Assembly: GCF_016632335.1 (NCBI RefSeq)
Contig: NZ_JAEPBG010000020.1
Location: forward strand, 1 to 64,000
Direction of reading: 5' to 3'
DNA length: 64,000 nucleotides
Origin: Noviherbaspirillum pedocola
GTDB taxonomy: Bacteria; Pseudomonadota; Gammaproteobacteria; Burkholderiales; Burkholderiaceae_D
The notes beneath the pieces were generated by a model that saw only the letters and a program-made list of their open reading frames with translations, was not told where the DNA came from and ran no database searches. The position numbers and the translations under genes were made by a program. Below are positions 45,664 to 57,001 of the stretch, in pieces; the first letter of the stretch is position 1, and every line of letters begins with the position of its first letter.

Positions 45664-46848
45664 ATGAATGCACGCGATGTGGTGATCTGCGAACCGGTTC
45701 GCACGGCTATCGGGACCTACGGCGGAAGCCTCAAGGACATAAGCGCCCCGACACTGGGAGCAACAGCCATCCGGGAAACAATGAACCGATCTGGCCTTGC
45801 ATCCAGCAAAGTGCAAACCGTAGTAATGGGAAACGTTATCCAGGCCGGCGTGAAAATGAACCCGGCACGCCAGGCAAGCATAGGCGCAGGCTTGCCGGTC
45901 GAGGTACCTGCCCTCACCGTCAATCGTGTTTGCGGCTCGGGCGCACAGGCAATCGCAAGCGCCGCGCTGGAGATTTGGGCGGGCATGATCGATTGCGCAA
46001 TTGCAGGAGGCATGGAAAACATGGACCGCGCGCCGTATCTGATGCCCCAAGGGCGCTGGGGTGCGCGCATGGGTGACGTCGCCATGTGCGACAGCATGCT
46101 GATGGATGGACTGAACGATGCATTCAGCGGACAGCATTCCGGGTGGCACACCGAAGACCTGGTGGCCAGGTTCAGCATTTCCCGAGAAGACCAGGACCGC
46201 TGGGCATTACGCTCTCAGCAGCGCTTCGCCGAGGCCAAGGGCGAAGGCCTGTTTGATGGTGAAATCGTTCCGCTCGAAGTGCCAAGCCGTAAGGGACTTA
46301 TGCGGTTTGCACAGGATGAACATAACCGCCCGGAGACCACGGCCGAGTCCCTGGCGAAACTGAAACCGGCCTTTCGCAAGGATGGCACCATCACGGCGGG
46401 GAATTCACCTGGATTGAATTCGGGCGCGGCTGCGATGGTCGTGGCCGAGCGCGGCTGGGCCGAGCAGAACGACCTGAAGCCAATGGCGCGCCTCGTCAGT
46501 TACGGCGTGGCGGCGGTCGAACCGGGATTCTTTGGGCTCGGGCCGATCCCATCGGTGCGTGAAGCCCTCGCCAGAGCAGGCTGGTCAGTGCGTGATGTCG
46601 AGCGGGTCGAGATCAACGAGGCCTTTGCAGCGATCGCACTGGCGTGCCTGCGCGAAATCGGCTTTGCCGAGGAGATCGTTAATGTCCAGGGCGGTGCCAT
46701 CGCGCATGGCCATCCGATCGGCGCCACGGGCGCGGTGCTGACAACGCGGCTGCTGCATTCGATGCGGCGAGATGGCTGTAAGCGGGGCGTCGTCACCTTG
46801 TGCATCGGCGGTGGCCAGGGAATTGCACTGGCCCTTGAACTGCTTTGA
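45664..46848 (+). CDS. acetyl-CoA acetyltransferase (thiolase)
   Basis: The 394-residue protein has the active Cys90 in NRVCGSGAQAIASAA, GGMENMDRAPYLMP, NEAFAAIALACLREIG, the His motif GGAIAHGHPIGATGA and the second Cys in TLCIGGGQGIAL. It catalyses thiolytic cleavage or condensation of acyl-CoA in beta-oxidation. ATG 45664 follows CAGGAGACTGTC. It is convergent with the crotonase/reductase operon (29-base gap), which suggests a common degradative role. Confidence 0.93.
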   Translation: MNARDVVICEPVRTAIGTYGGSLKDISAPTLGATAIRETMNRSGLASSKVQTVVMGNVIQAGVKMNPARQASIGAGLPVEVPALTVNRVCGSGAQAIASAALEIWAGMIDCAIAGGMENMDRAPYLMPQGRWGARMGDVAMCDSMLMDGLNDAFSGQHSGWHTEDLVARFSISREDQDRWALRSQQRFAEAKGEGLFDGEIVPLEVPSRKGLMRFAQDEHNRPETTAESLAKLKPAFRKDGTITAGNSPGLNSGAAAMVVAERGWAEQNDLKPMARLVSYGVAAVEPGFFGLGPIPSVREALARAGWSVRDVERVEINEAFAAIALACLREIGFAEEIVNVQGGAIAHGHPIGATGAVLTTRLLHSMRRDGCKRGVVTLCIGGGQGIALALELL

Positions 46849-46877
46849 GTCGAGACCTGACCTGATTGAGAACTCGC

Positions 46878-47690
46878 TCAATCCTTGAAGCTCGGCGCCC
46901 TCTTGGCCATGTTGGCCGTCATGGCTTCGGTGAGGTCCTCGCTCATGAGCATGGCGGCATTCCACGTGGCGATGTAGTTGAGGCTGTCGGCCACTGAATG
47001 GTCGCGGGCGTAGGTGATCATCTCCTTGGTGCCACGGATAGCCAACGGCGACTTGGCGGCGATGGTGGCGGCGATATCGTGCACGCCCGCATACAGCGCT
47101 TCGCGCGAATCAAACACGCGATTTACCAGGCCGATCTCCCTGGCCTCCTGCGCGTCGAACCTGCGGCCGGTGTAGGCCAGCTCGCGCACGATGCCCTCGC
47201 CCACCAGCTTGGGCAGGCGCTGGAGTGTGCCGACATCGGCAGTCATGCCGATGTCGATTTCCTTGATGATGAAGTAGGCATCGCTGCTGCAGTAGCGCAT
47301 GTCGGCGCAGGTGATGAGGTCGATGCCGCCGCCTATGCAGCCGCCATGGATGGCCGCGAGCACGGGCTTGCGGCATCGCTCCAGGCTGGTCAGCGTGTCC
47401 TGCAGGTCGCGGATGACGCGGCGCAGCGCCTCGCGCGTGCGGCCGTCGCAATCGTTCCGGATCTGCGGCCCCAGGCCCGTCATCATCTGCAGGTCGATGC
47501 CGGCGGTGAAGAGCTTGCCCTCGCCTTGCAGCACGGCGACGCGGGCTTCGGGCGTGGCGTCCACCCACTGGAAGGCCTGGCGGATTTCCTGCCACATGGT
47601 GGCGCTCATGGCATTGGCCTTCGCCGGGCGGTTCAGGCGCACGGTCGCAATGTGCTTCTCCAGCGAGACGGACAGGGTTTCATACTGCAT
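46878..47690 (-). CDS. enoyl-CoA hydratase/isomerase, dienoyl-CoA isomerase-like
   Basis: The 270-residue crotonase has the oxyanion segments GKLFTAGIDLQMM and AIHGGCIGGGIDLITCADMRY. The segment EIDIGMTADVGTLQRLPKLVG carries the acidic residue typical of delta3,5-delta2,4-dienoyl-CoA isomerases (ECH1 type). That fits its position 73 bases after a 2,4-dienoyl-CoA reductase gene: both act on polyunsaturated acyl-CoA. ATG 47690 follows AAAGGAGTCACCC. Confidence 0.88.
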   Translation of the reverse strand: MQYETLSVSLEKHIATVRLNRPAKANAMSATMWQEIRQAFQWVDATPEARVAVLQGEGKLFTAGIDLQMMTGLGPQIRNDCDGRTREALRRVIRDLQDTLTSLERCRKPVLAAIHGGCIGGGIDLITCADMRYCSSDAYFIIKEIDIGMTADVGTLQRLPKLVGEGIVRELAYTGRRFDAQEAREIGLVNRVFDSREALYAGVHDIAATIAAKSPLAIRGTKEMITYARDHSVADSLNYIATWNAAMLMSEDLTEAMTANMAKRAPSFKD

Positions 47691-47763
47691 GGGTGACTCC
47701 TTTGTTATGGGGCTGCAGCGCCCGGGAACCAGGCGCCTGCAGCGTCAAATCCAGATGGCAGGC

Positions 47764-50295
<2,532 letters not shown>

Positions 50296-50296
50296 C

Positions 50297-50314
50297 TATG
50301 CAATCAGTTGCATA
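50297..50314. promoter_or_regulatory. PadR operator, site 1
   Basis: TATGCAATCAGTTGCATA is an inverted repeat (TATGCAA/TTGCATA, four-base centre). It lies 47 bases upstream of the reductase start, in the divergent promoter region. Confidence 0.75.
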
Positions 50315-50335
50315 GTCTAGAGTGGGATGGACATC

Positions 50336-50353
50336 TATGCAACCAGTTGCATA
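50336..50353. promoter_or_regulatory. PadR operator, site 2
   Basis: TATGCAACCAGTTGCATA differs from site 1 at one base and is centred 39 bases from it, about four helical turns. It ends 30 bases before the PadR start codon, so the regulator probably controls itself and the reductase operon. Confidence 0.75.
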
Positions 50354-50383
50354 AACACTTTCCTGCGCCTAGACTTGCGGCCT

Positions 50384-50914
50384 ATGTCGCTCGCCCATGC
50401 CGTTCTCACTTCCTTGCTGGAAAAAGCCACCTCGGGTTACGACCTGGCACGTCGCTTTGATAAGTCCATCGGCTATTTCTGGCACGCCACCCATCAGCAG
50501 ATTTACCGCGAGCTGGCGCGCATGGAGGCCGCAGGCTGGATCGAATCCAGTTCGGCGCCGGATGCCGGCAAGACCCGCAAGCGGGAATACCGCGTGCTTC
50601 CCGCCGGCCGTGCGGAACTGATTCGATGGGCCAATGACTCCTCGCCGGCAATGGATTTTCGGGACGAATTCATGGTGAAGTTGCGTGCCGATGCCGCATT
50701 GAGTGAAGTCGATCTGCGCCCTGAAATTCGGCGCCAGATTGAACGGCACCAGGAAAAGCTGGCGCACTACCGGGCCATCGAAGCGAAGGATTTCCTTCAT
50801 GGCGGCGCTCTCACGCGCGAAGCACGCATCCAGCACATGATTCTCAAGAAGGGCATCCTGTACGAAAAGGTTTCCATCGAATGGGCACAGGAGATGCTGG
50901 ACGTTCTCGCATAG
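50384..50914 (+). CDS. PadR family transcriptional regulator
   Basis: The 176-residue protein has the PadR winged helix (AVLTSLLEKATSGYDLARRF, FWHATHQQIYRELARMEAAGW) and a C-terminal helical dimer domain of the VirA/PadR long type (EIRRQIERHQEKLAHYRAIE). ATG 50384 is the best start; an upstream ATG at 50327 would place both operators inside the gene. PadR repressors usually respond to aromatic or lipid-like acids. Its target is probably the dienoyl-CoA reductase operon. Confidence 0.9.
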   Translation: MSLAHAVLTSLLEKATSGYDLARRFDKSIGYFWHATHQQIYRELARMEAAGWIESSSAPDAGKTRKREYRVLPAGRAELIRWANDSSPAMDFRDEFMVKLRADAALSEVDLRPEIRRQIERHQEKLAHYRAIEAKDFLHGGALTREARIQHMILKKGILYEKVSIEWAQEMLDVLA

Positions 50915-51391
50915 AAGTCTTCAAGCCATGGCATGGATAAAGCAGGGTTGCCTGGTTATGAACACCACGGCAGAACGCTCAGCAAAAAATCAGTTCTCGT
51001 CCTGCTGCTCGTTGTTCACGCTGAATTTGCCGTACGGGTAATCAGCCGCGCACACGCATTTCTTGCATGCCTGTGACACTGTACAAAGCGGCGTGTGATG
51101 GGCTCCTTGCGACCACAGAACCTGACGCGCGCTGCGGCCCGCTGATTCCAAGCACTGTTGGCATATCCAATTGATCAGCTCGCAACTGATAGACTTGCAA
51201 GATTGTCTGATCGGCAGAACGCCCAATTCAGCTTTAACCAAGGCTTTGTTTGAGAAGCGTAGCGAGCAGTCCGGGGTTGGACCGAGCAGCGGACTCTTGC
51301 TGGAGCAAGGCGAGCAGCGCAGGTTCAACCCCGTGACGCGCAGTAGCTCATCAAACATAACCAGGCCGCAAACACACTTTTCGAGTAAGCG
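50915..51391. other. 477-base interval before the KaiC-like gene
   Basis: No credible gene is seen. A minus-strand frame (50990-51409) contains Cys pairs in its last 40 codons (CLESAGRS, CKKCVCAADYPYGK) but lacks a start or family match. The interval should hold the promoter of the KaiC-like operon. Confidence 0.45.
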
Positions 51392-52858
51392 ATGGAACAA
51401 GCCCAACACGACACCGCGCCCCGTTCAAGCGGTGCCCGGCTTCTGACCACTGGAATCCCAGGTCTGGACACCGTTCTCGGCGGCGGCTTTCCGGCCAGAC
51501 ACCTTTTCATGATCCAAGGTTTGGCTGGCAGCGGTAAGACCACACTGGCATGCCAGATCGGTTTCGTTCAGGCCCAGCAGGGCAGCAAGGTTCTGATCGT
51601 TACGCTGATAGCCGAGTCACATGCGAAGTTATTGCAGCATCTGGCCAACTTCGCATTCTTCGACGAAGGCCTGGTCGGTCGCCAAGTGCTCTTCTTTGGC
51701 GGCTATCCGGCCTTGGCTCAAGGCGGATTGCGTGAACTCCTGCATTTCCTTTCCACTTGCCTGGACCAGCACAAGCCGGATGTCATGATCATCGACGGCT
51801 TCCGCTCGGTGCGGGAGTCGCGGCCGTCGGATCTTGTGCTATCCGAGTTCATGCATTCACTCAACGCCCTGGTCGCGGCGATGGAATGCACGACCTTCCT
51901 GCTCTCGCCCACCGAAGGCAATATCGCCGAGTCTGAAAATACCCTGGTTGACGGTCTGGTCGAACTCAGCCAGTTCGAGGACGGCGTGCGTACTGTCCGG
52001 GAAATGCGGGTATACAAGGCGCGCGGCGCGGATCATCTGCTCGGCAAGCATGCATTCGAAGTGAGCCGGACCGGTGTAGTGGTTTATCCGCGCCTGGAAG
52101 CTGTCGCCACACGCACCAACATCGCCTCCACGGCCTCGGACAGGCGCGTTGCCTTTGGCATTCCCTCATGGGATGCGCTGACAAACGGCGGTGTAGCGCA
52201 CGGATCCATCACCAATCTCGTCGGTACCCCTGGCGTGGGCAAAACCATCATGGGTCTTCACTTCATTCAGCAGGCGCTGCGGGATGATGAGCCCTGCCTG
52301 ATCCTCGGATTCTTCGAATCCCCGCCTCGTCTGCTGCACAAGGCAAAAGCGGTCGGCATCAATCTCGACGATGCCATGAGCGATGGTCGCCTGGAAATGC
52401 TGTGGTACCTGCCGCTGGAGATGTTGATGGATCGGCTGGCGGTGGAGCTATTTGAAAACATCGACCGCCGCAAAGTGACGCGACTGGTGATAGACGGCGT
52501 CGAAGGCTTCCGCGACGTTGCAGTTCACCCGCACCGCATCCGGCTGTTTCTGATTGCTCTCGTCAATGGCCTGCGCATCCGCAATGTCACCACCATCATC
52601 ACGCAGGAACTTCCGTATTTCAGGGAGTCGTACGCGCGCTCGGATTCGTCCGAATCGGTGCTGTACGAAAACATGATATTGCTCAAGGCGATAGAAATTG
52701 ATGGCGTCGACCACCGACTGATTTCCACCGTGAAGCTGCGTGAGGGTGGCTATGACCCGTCACGGTATGAAATGATTATTTCCGACACCGGCATCAGGAT
52801 TGGGGAACGCGCTTCGGCACTGTTGCACAGTACCGAGCGATCCAAAGGGGTGCAATAA
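51392..52858 (+). CDS. double-domain KaiC-like ATPase (first copy)
   Basis: The 488-residue protein has two RecA/KaiC domains. Domain 1: Walker A GLAGSGKT at 43-50, Walker B VMIIDG near 131-136. Domain 2: Walker A GTPGVGKT at 278-285, Walker B LVIDG near 365-369. The paired catalytic Glu of KaiC is replaced by IAES in domain 1 and FFES in domain 2, so only one acidic residue remains in each; ATPase may be altered. No KaiA or KaiB gene is near. The stop is four bases from the start of a response-regulator gene, so the two are an operon and probably one signalling unit. Confidence 0.9.
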   Translation: MEQAQHDTAPRSSGARLLTTGIPGLDTVLGGGFPARHLFMIQGLAGSGKTTLACQIGFVQAQQGSKVLIVTLIAESHAKLLQHLANFAFFDEGLVGRQVLFFGGYPALAQGGLRELLHFLSTCLDQHKPDVMIIDGFRSVRESRPSDLVLSEFMHSLNALVAAMECTTFLLSPTEGNIAESENTLVDGLVELSQFEDGVRTVREMRVYKARGADHLLGKHAFEVSRTGVVVYPRLEAVATRTNIASTASDRRVAFGIPSWDALTNGGVAHGSITNLVGTPGVGKTIMGLHFIQQALRDDEPCLILGFFESPPRLLHKAKAVGINLDDAMSDGRLEMLWYLPLEMLMDRLAVELFENIDRRKVTRLVIDGVEGFRDVAVHPHRIRLFLIALVNGLRIRNVTTIITQELPYFRESYARSDSSESVLYENMILLKAIEIDGVDHRLISTVKLREGGYDPSRYEMIISDTGIRIGERASALLHSTERSKGVQ

Positions 52859-52862
52859 AGGT

Positions 52863-53273
52863 ATGTCGGACGATACAACGTCGATCGTCGACGACGCAGC
52901 TGTCGCAGGGAAGACCAGGCGTATTCTGGTCGTCGACGACGAGATCGATATCACAGCGATCTATTCCATGCTGTTCGAGTTGCATGGCTTTGAAGTCCTT
53001 ACCGCCGCGAACGGCCGGCAGGCACTTGGCCTGATCGGCACCGAACCGCCTGACATCGTGCTGTCCGACTGCATGATGCCGGTAATGGACGGGATTGAAC
53101 TGACCCGCATACTCAGAAGCGATCCGAAGACGGCCGAGATCCCGATCATCCTGACGAGCGCATTGCCAGACCCGGAAAGGCTGGGCAGCAGCAAGCACGA
53201 CCTGTTCATACAGAAGCCTGCGAATTTTTCCGCCTTGCTGAAGTCCGTGAAACGCATGCTGAGCAAAACCTGA
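52863..53273 (+). CDS. single-domain response regulator
   Basis: The 136-residue protein is one receiver domain: acidic pocket LVVDDEID, phosphoacceptor Asp in IVLSDCMMPVMDG, Thr/Ser in IILTSALP and Lys in IQKPANF. There is no output domain, so it acts as a phosphate shuttle or protein-binding switch. ATG 52863 follows AAAGGT, using the ribosome flow from the KaiC-like gene. The hybrid kinase encoded convergently downstream is its likely partner. Confidence 0.92.
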   Translation: MSDDTTSIVDDAAVAGKTRRILVVDDEIDITAIYSMLFELHGFEVLTAANGRQALGLIGTEPPDIVLSDCMMPVMDGIELTRILRSDPKTAEIPIILTSALPDPERLGSSKHDLFIQKPANFSALLKSVKRMLSKT

Positions 53274-53466
53274 ATGCCGCCTTGCTCCTGAAGGGTTTCC
53301 CATATCGAGCCGTACCCGGTATCCGCGAAGCTTTACCCTTCGCTCGCCAAGCAGACCTGTGAGCTTCTGCCTCAACCGGAGCCTGGCCAAGCATAGCCAG
53401 ACACGCCGGTTGTACGGCTCAATCAATAAGATGCCGCGTCGCTTGGCCCATCCGATATGTCCGACC

Positions 53467-54969
53467 TCAGCGCAATTGCGACATGATGCGCAGCAGGTCG
53501 TCCATGTTCACCGGCTTAACCAGGTGATGGTCGAACCCGGACTCAGTGGTCCTCTTTCTATCCTGTTCCTGCCCATACCCGGTAATCGCAATCAGGATGG
53601 AGTGCGCCGTTTCCGGTTGCGTCCGCAGTTGCTTCGCCAAAGCATTCCCATCCAGATCAGGTAGGCCGATATCGAGCAGGCAGACTTCAGGCCGCTCCTT
53701 ACGGGCGCGTTCCAGGGCGCTTTTGGCAGTATGTTCCACCACGGTTTCGTGTCCCATGGCGTCGAGCAGCAGCGACAGCATGTGCGCGGCGTCGATATTG
53801 TCGTCCACCACCAGCATGCGCAAGCCCGTTGCTGGCGCGGGTGTACTGACCGGTTTGTCTGGCGCCTCTCGCGGCTTCTGCGTCGTCAGGCGCGGAAGAG
53901 AGACAGTGAACTGGCTGCCTTTTCCAATCCCGATACTGGATGCGTCGACGGTGCCTTCATGCTGTTCCACCAGGCTCTTGACCAGGGCCAGCCCGATCCC
54001 CAAGCCCCCTTGCGAGCGGTCCGATGTCCGTTCGGCTTGCGTGAACATTTCAAAGACATGATCGATCGTTGCCTGCGCCATGCCGATGCCATCGTCGACC
54101 ACTCGGATGATCACCTTGTCGGGCTCGAGCTCCAGCGAGAGCGTGATATTGCTGCCTTCGGGAGAATACTTCGTTGCATTGTTCAGGAGATTGGAGATGA
54201 CCTGGATGAGGCGTTTCTGATCACCATGGATCATGGCTGCCTCGGGCGGTGTCTGTACCGTCAGCCGATGACGTCTTACATCAATGAGCGGACGTACCTG
54301 CTCAACAGCGCTGCTCACCAGTTGCCTTGCGTCGACTTGCGATCGTTCCAGCTTGACCAGCCCACGAGATACGCGCGAGGCATCGAGCAAGTCGTCGATC
54401 AGGCTGGTCATGTGCTTGACCTGGCGGGCGATGATTTCACTGGTCTGCTGAATGCGGACGGGATCGAGATGCGCCACCCGGAGGAGATCGGACGCTGCCC
54501 CTATTGGCGCCAGGGGATTGCGCAGTTCATGCGCCAGCATCGCAAGGAACTCGTCCTTGCGCCGATCGATCTCGCGCATTTCATATTGGCGACTGCGACC
54601 GCGCAGCGCCGAGATCACCGCCATGACAAGCGTAACGCTTTGCACCGGCCGTTCGAGCAGCGTCACGTTGCCAAGTTCGAGATAGATGCTGCGCATCTCG
54701 GATGAATCCAGTCCGCGCTTGCTCAGGACCAGAATGGGCAGATCAGACCAAGTCGGCTGTTCCTTGAGAAACGGCGTAATCGCCTTCATGAAATCCGTCG
54801 TCAGCGCATCGTCCGCGATCAGGATGCAGCCGGCGCCGCGCTCCAGTTCTCCGATCATTTCACCGGCGGCGCGGCATACCTGGCATTCGATGGTGGCGCG
54901 CTCCAGCAGCTTCGCAATCAGCAGCCCATCCTTGCCGGTGGGCGTGTACACCAATACTCGACGTTCCAC
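53467..54969 (-). CDS. soluble hybrid histidine kinase (pseudo-receiver, HisKA, HATPase, receiver)
   Basis: The 500-residue protein has no membrane helix. Residues 1-120 resemble a receiver domain with a degenerate pocket (IADDALT, and Arg in LLERPVQ for the usual Lys). The H-box LAHELRNPLAPIG puts the phospho-His at 147; HATPase boxes NLLNNATKYS, DDGIGMA and GGLGIGLAL follow. The C-terminal receiver (MLVVDDNIDA, LLDIGLPDLDG, VKPVN) is intact. Start is GTG 54969. It sits between the two KaiC-like genes and 33 bases after the second one on the same strand. Confidence 0.92.
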   Translation of the reverse strand: MERRVLVYTPTGKDGLLIAKLLERATIECQVCRAAGEMIGELERGAGCILIADDALTTDFMKAITPFLKEQPTWSDLPILVLSKRGLDSSEMRSIYLELGNVTLLERPVQSVTLVMAVISALRGRSRQYEMREIDRRKDEFLAMLAHELRNPLAPIGAASDLLRVAHLDPVRIQQTSEIIARQVKHMTSLIDDLLDASRVSRGLVKLERSQVDARQLVSSAVEQVRPLIDVRRHRLTVQTPPEAAMIHGDQKRLIQVISNLLNNATKYSPEGSNITLSLELEPDKVIIRVVDDGIGMAQATIDHVFEMFTQAERTSDRSQGGLGIGLALVKSLVEQHEGTVDASSIGIGKGSQFTVSLPRLTTQKPREAPDKPVSTPAPATGLRMLVVDDNIDAAHMLSLLLDAMGHETVVEHTAKSALERARKERPEVCLLDIGLPDLDGNALAKQLRTQPETAHSILIAITGYGQEQDRKRTTESGFDHHLVKPVNMDDLLRIMSQLR

Positions 54970-55002
54970 GAATGACCTTGATTTGAAGAGAAGTGAGAAG
55001 CG

Positions 55003-56508
55003 TCAGGTCGGGCTGAGAGGCTCGCCGTCATCCATGTCGCATGCATCCACCAGGGTGGGCACTCCCGTCAGTACCCCCTGGAAGTCTTTCAGCACTGCGC
55101 CCACTTCAAGGCCGGCGGAGGTAATGCGAAACCGCCGCAAGGTGGTCTCATGCGCGCTGCCGCGCTTCTTGAATACCGATATTGCCTTCTCGACTGCTCC
55201 GCGCGCTTCGAAATATCGCAGGATCAGTACGTTGTCGGCCATGTAGCTCACATCCGCGCCGGTCGTCATGACCCCAACCATGCCTGCCTGAACGCCGATG
55301 ACGAAAGTCGCCACGCCACGCTGCTCCAGGTAGGTAAGCACTTCATGCAAGTGGGTATTGAGGAATCCCGCGCCCGGCATTGCATTCAGGTAGCCATTCA
55401 AGCTGTCGATCACGATGACTTTGGCGCCGGCATCCGCCGCGCGGCACACCGCATGCGTGAACTCTCCGGGCGACAGCTCCGCGGGATCGATCTGATGCAC
55501 GAACAGCTGCCCCGAAAGGTAGGGCGTATGCAGATTCATGCCGATGCCCTCGCTACGGTTCAGCAGAGAGTTGAATGATTCCTCGAACAGGAACAATGCC
55601 GCCCGACTGCCTCGTGCCAGCGCCGCCTGCACGAACTGTACTGCCAGGCTGGACTTGCCGGTACCCGGAGGACCGGAAATCAGTGTGCTTGAGCCTTCTT
55701 CGATGCCACCGCCAAGCAGCAAGTCAAATGCAGGAAGACCGCTCGACAGCTTCACGCGCTTGACGAGCGCCCTCGTCTCTGCAGCAACGAGCCTTGGATA
55801 AACGATGATTCCTCCGGTGATGATCGAATAGTCATGCGGCCCGCGCCGGAACGCGATGCCGCGATACTTGAGGACTCTCACCACGCGCCTGTCCGCACCG
55901 TAATCGGACTCATGGTGATGAAGCGAAATGACGCCATGGGCAATGCTTCGTACCTGCTGATCGCCGCCAATGGCAGTCTTGTCGTCAAGAAGCAAGGCGG
56001 TGCAGGAACGCTTTGCGAAATACTGCTTGAGCGCCAGCACATGGCGGCGATATCGCAACGGGTTACCGGAAAGGAGCTGCAGCTCCGAGAGCGAATCCAG
56101 CACTACCCGCGTCGGGTTGAGCCGTTCGATCATTTCCAGGATCCTGCTGTTGGTCTCGGTCAGTTCCACTTCGGATGGATGCAAAACGGTATATTGCTCG
56201 TCCGGATCCAGGATGCTTTCCTCGGGAATGACTTCATGCACGGTGACGCCATCCATCGAAAGACGGTGGGCCTGCGCGACGGAGCGCAGCTCGATGTCGT
56301 TCTCGGCCAGGGTAATGTAAAGAACCGGCTCACCTTGCCTGGCGCCTTCGATCAGAAACTGCAGCGCCATGGTGGTCTTGCCTGCGCCCGGATCGCCTTC
56401 GAGGAGATAGAGACGTTCCTTGGTCAAGCCACCGCCAAGAATATTGTCGAGCCCGGGAATTCCAGTGGAGATGAAGGCATTACTGAGCGCATTTTGTGTA
56501 GTGGCCAT
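55003..56508 (-). CDS. double-domain KaiC-like ATPase (second copy)
   Basis: The 501-residue protein again has two KaiC domains, with Walker A GDPGAGKT at 38-45 and GPPGTGKS at 279-286 and Walker B segments RVVLDSL and VIVIDSLNG. The KaiC-type Glu pair is kept in domain 2 (LFEES, 308-311) but not in domain 1 (LAEN). The region TTLRRFRITSAG near the end corresponds to the CII C-terminus. It differs from the first copy in nearly every segment, so it is not a recent duplicate. The hybrid kinase gene follows 33 bases later, in an operon. Confidence 0.9.
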   Translation of the reverse strand: MATTQNALSNAFISTGIPGLDNILGGGLTKERLYLLEGDPGAGKTTMALQFLIEGARQGEPVLYITLAENDIELRSVAQAHRLSMDGVTVHEVIPEESILDPDEQYTVLHPSEVELTETNSRILEMIERLNPTRVVLDSLSELQLLSGNPLRYRRHVLALKQYFAKRSCTALLLDDKTAIGGDQQVRSIAHGVISLHHHESDYGADRRVVRVLKYRGIAFRRGPHDYSIITGGIIVYPRLVAAETRALVKRVKLSSGLPAFDLLLGGGIEEGSSTLISGPPGTGKSSLAVQFVQAALARGSRAALFLFEESFNSLLNRSEGIGMNLHTPYLSGQLFVHQIDPAELSPGEFTHAVCRAADAGAKVIVIDSLNGYLNAMPGAGFLNTHLHEVLTYLEQRGVATFVIGVQAGMVGVMTTGADVSYMADNVLILRYFEARGAVEKAISVFKKRGSAHETTLRRFRITSAGLEVGAVLKDFQGVLTGVPTLVDACDMDDGEPLSPT

Positions 56509-57001
56509 GAGAAACCTTAAGGAACGAGTGCTTGGCGGTATAGAGAAAAGGCAACCCCTGGCTCGCGGAACACAAGGCGATTGGTATGAAGTATCCGCAT
56601 TCTACTTGGAAGAGCAGAGACGATTTGCAACCATGGATACAAGACTTGCGCCTCGACTACAAATGACATGACCTCACGTAGACGCTGGTCTGATGCAGCG
56701 TGAAATTCGTAGCCTTTCCGGCGGCCATCGATCACCTGCTTGTGGGCTGCCCCCTTCTTTCGACAACAACGTCGTAGCCAAACTTCAGCAGCCAACGCAA
56801 GGGAATTGCGCCAACGGTTGTGTGCCGGTCTCGCCTGTTTGCATTGATCCTGAACAAACCGGGGCCTTTTGCCGACGTCGTCAATGCCTCAAGCGCCAAA
56901 GTTTCCAAGAGCAAACTGCACAATAAGGTATTCTCTGCTTACCGAGGAAACGACTGACTCGCTTCCCGAACGCGTTAAATCGTGAACAGGCTCCAGAAGC
57001 A
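56509..57001. other. divergent promoter region between KaiC-like and kinase genes
   Basis: This 493-base stretch lies between a leftward KaiC-like gene and a rightward hybrid kinase gene. No gene is evident, and I see no strong inverted repeat. It should hold both promoters. Confidence 0.5.

Noticed and set aside
50990-51409. Minus-strand frame with several Cys pairs
   Set aside because: No start with ribosome site, no recognisable family, and it overlaps the start of the KaiC-like gene.
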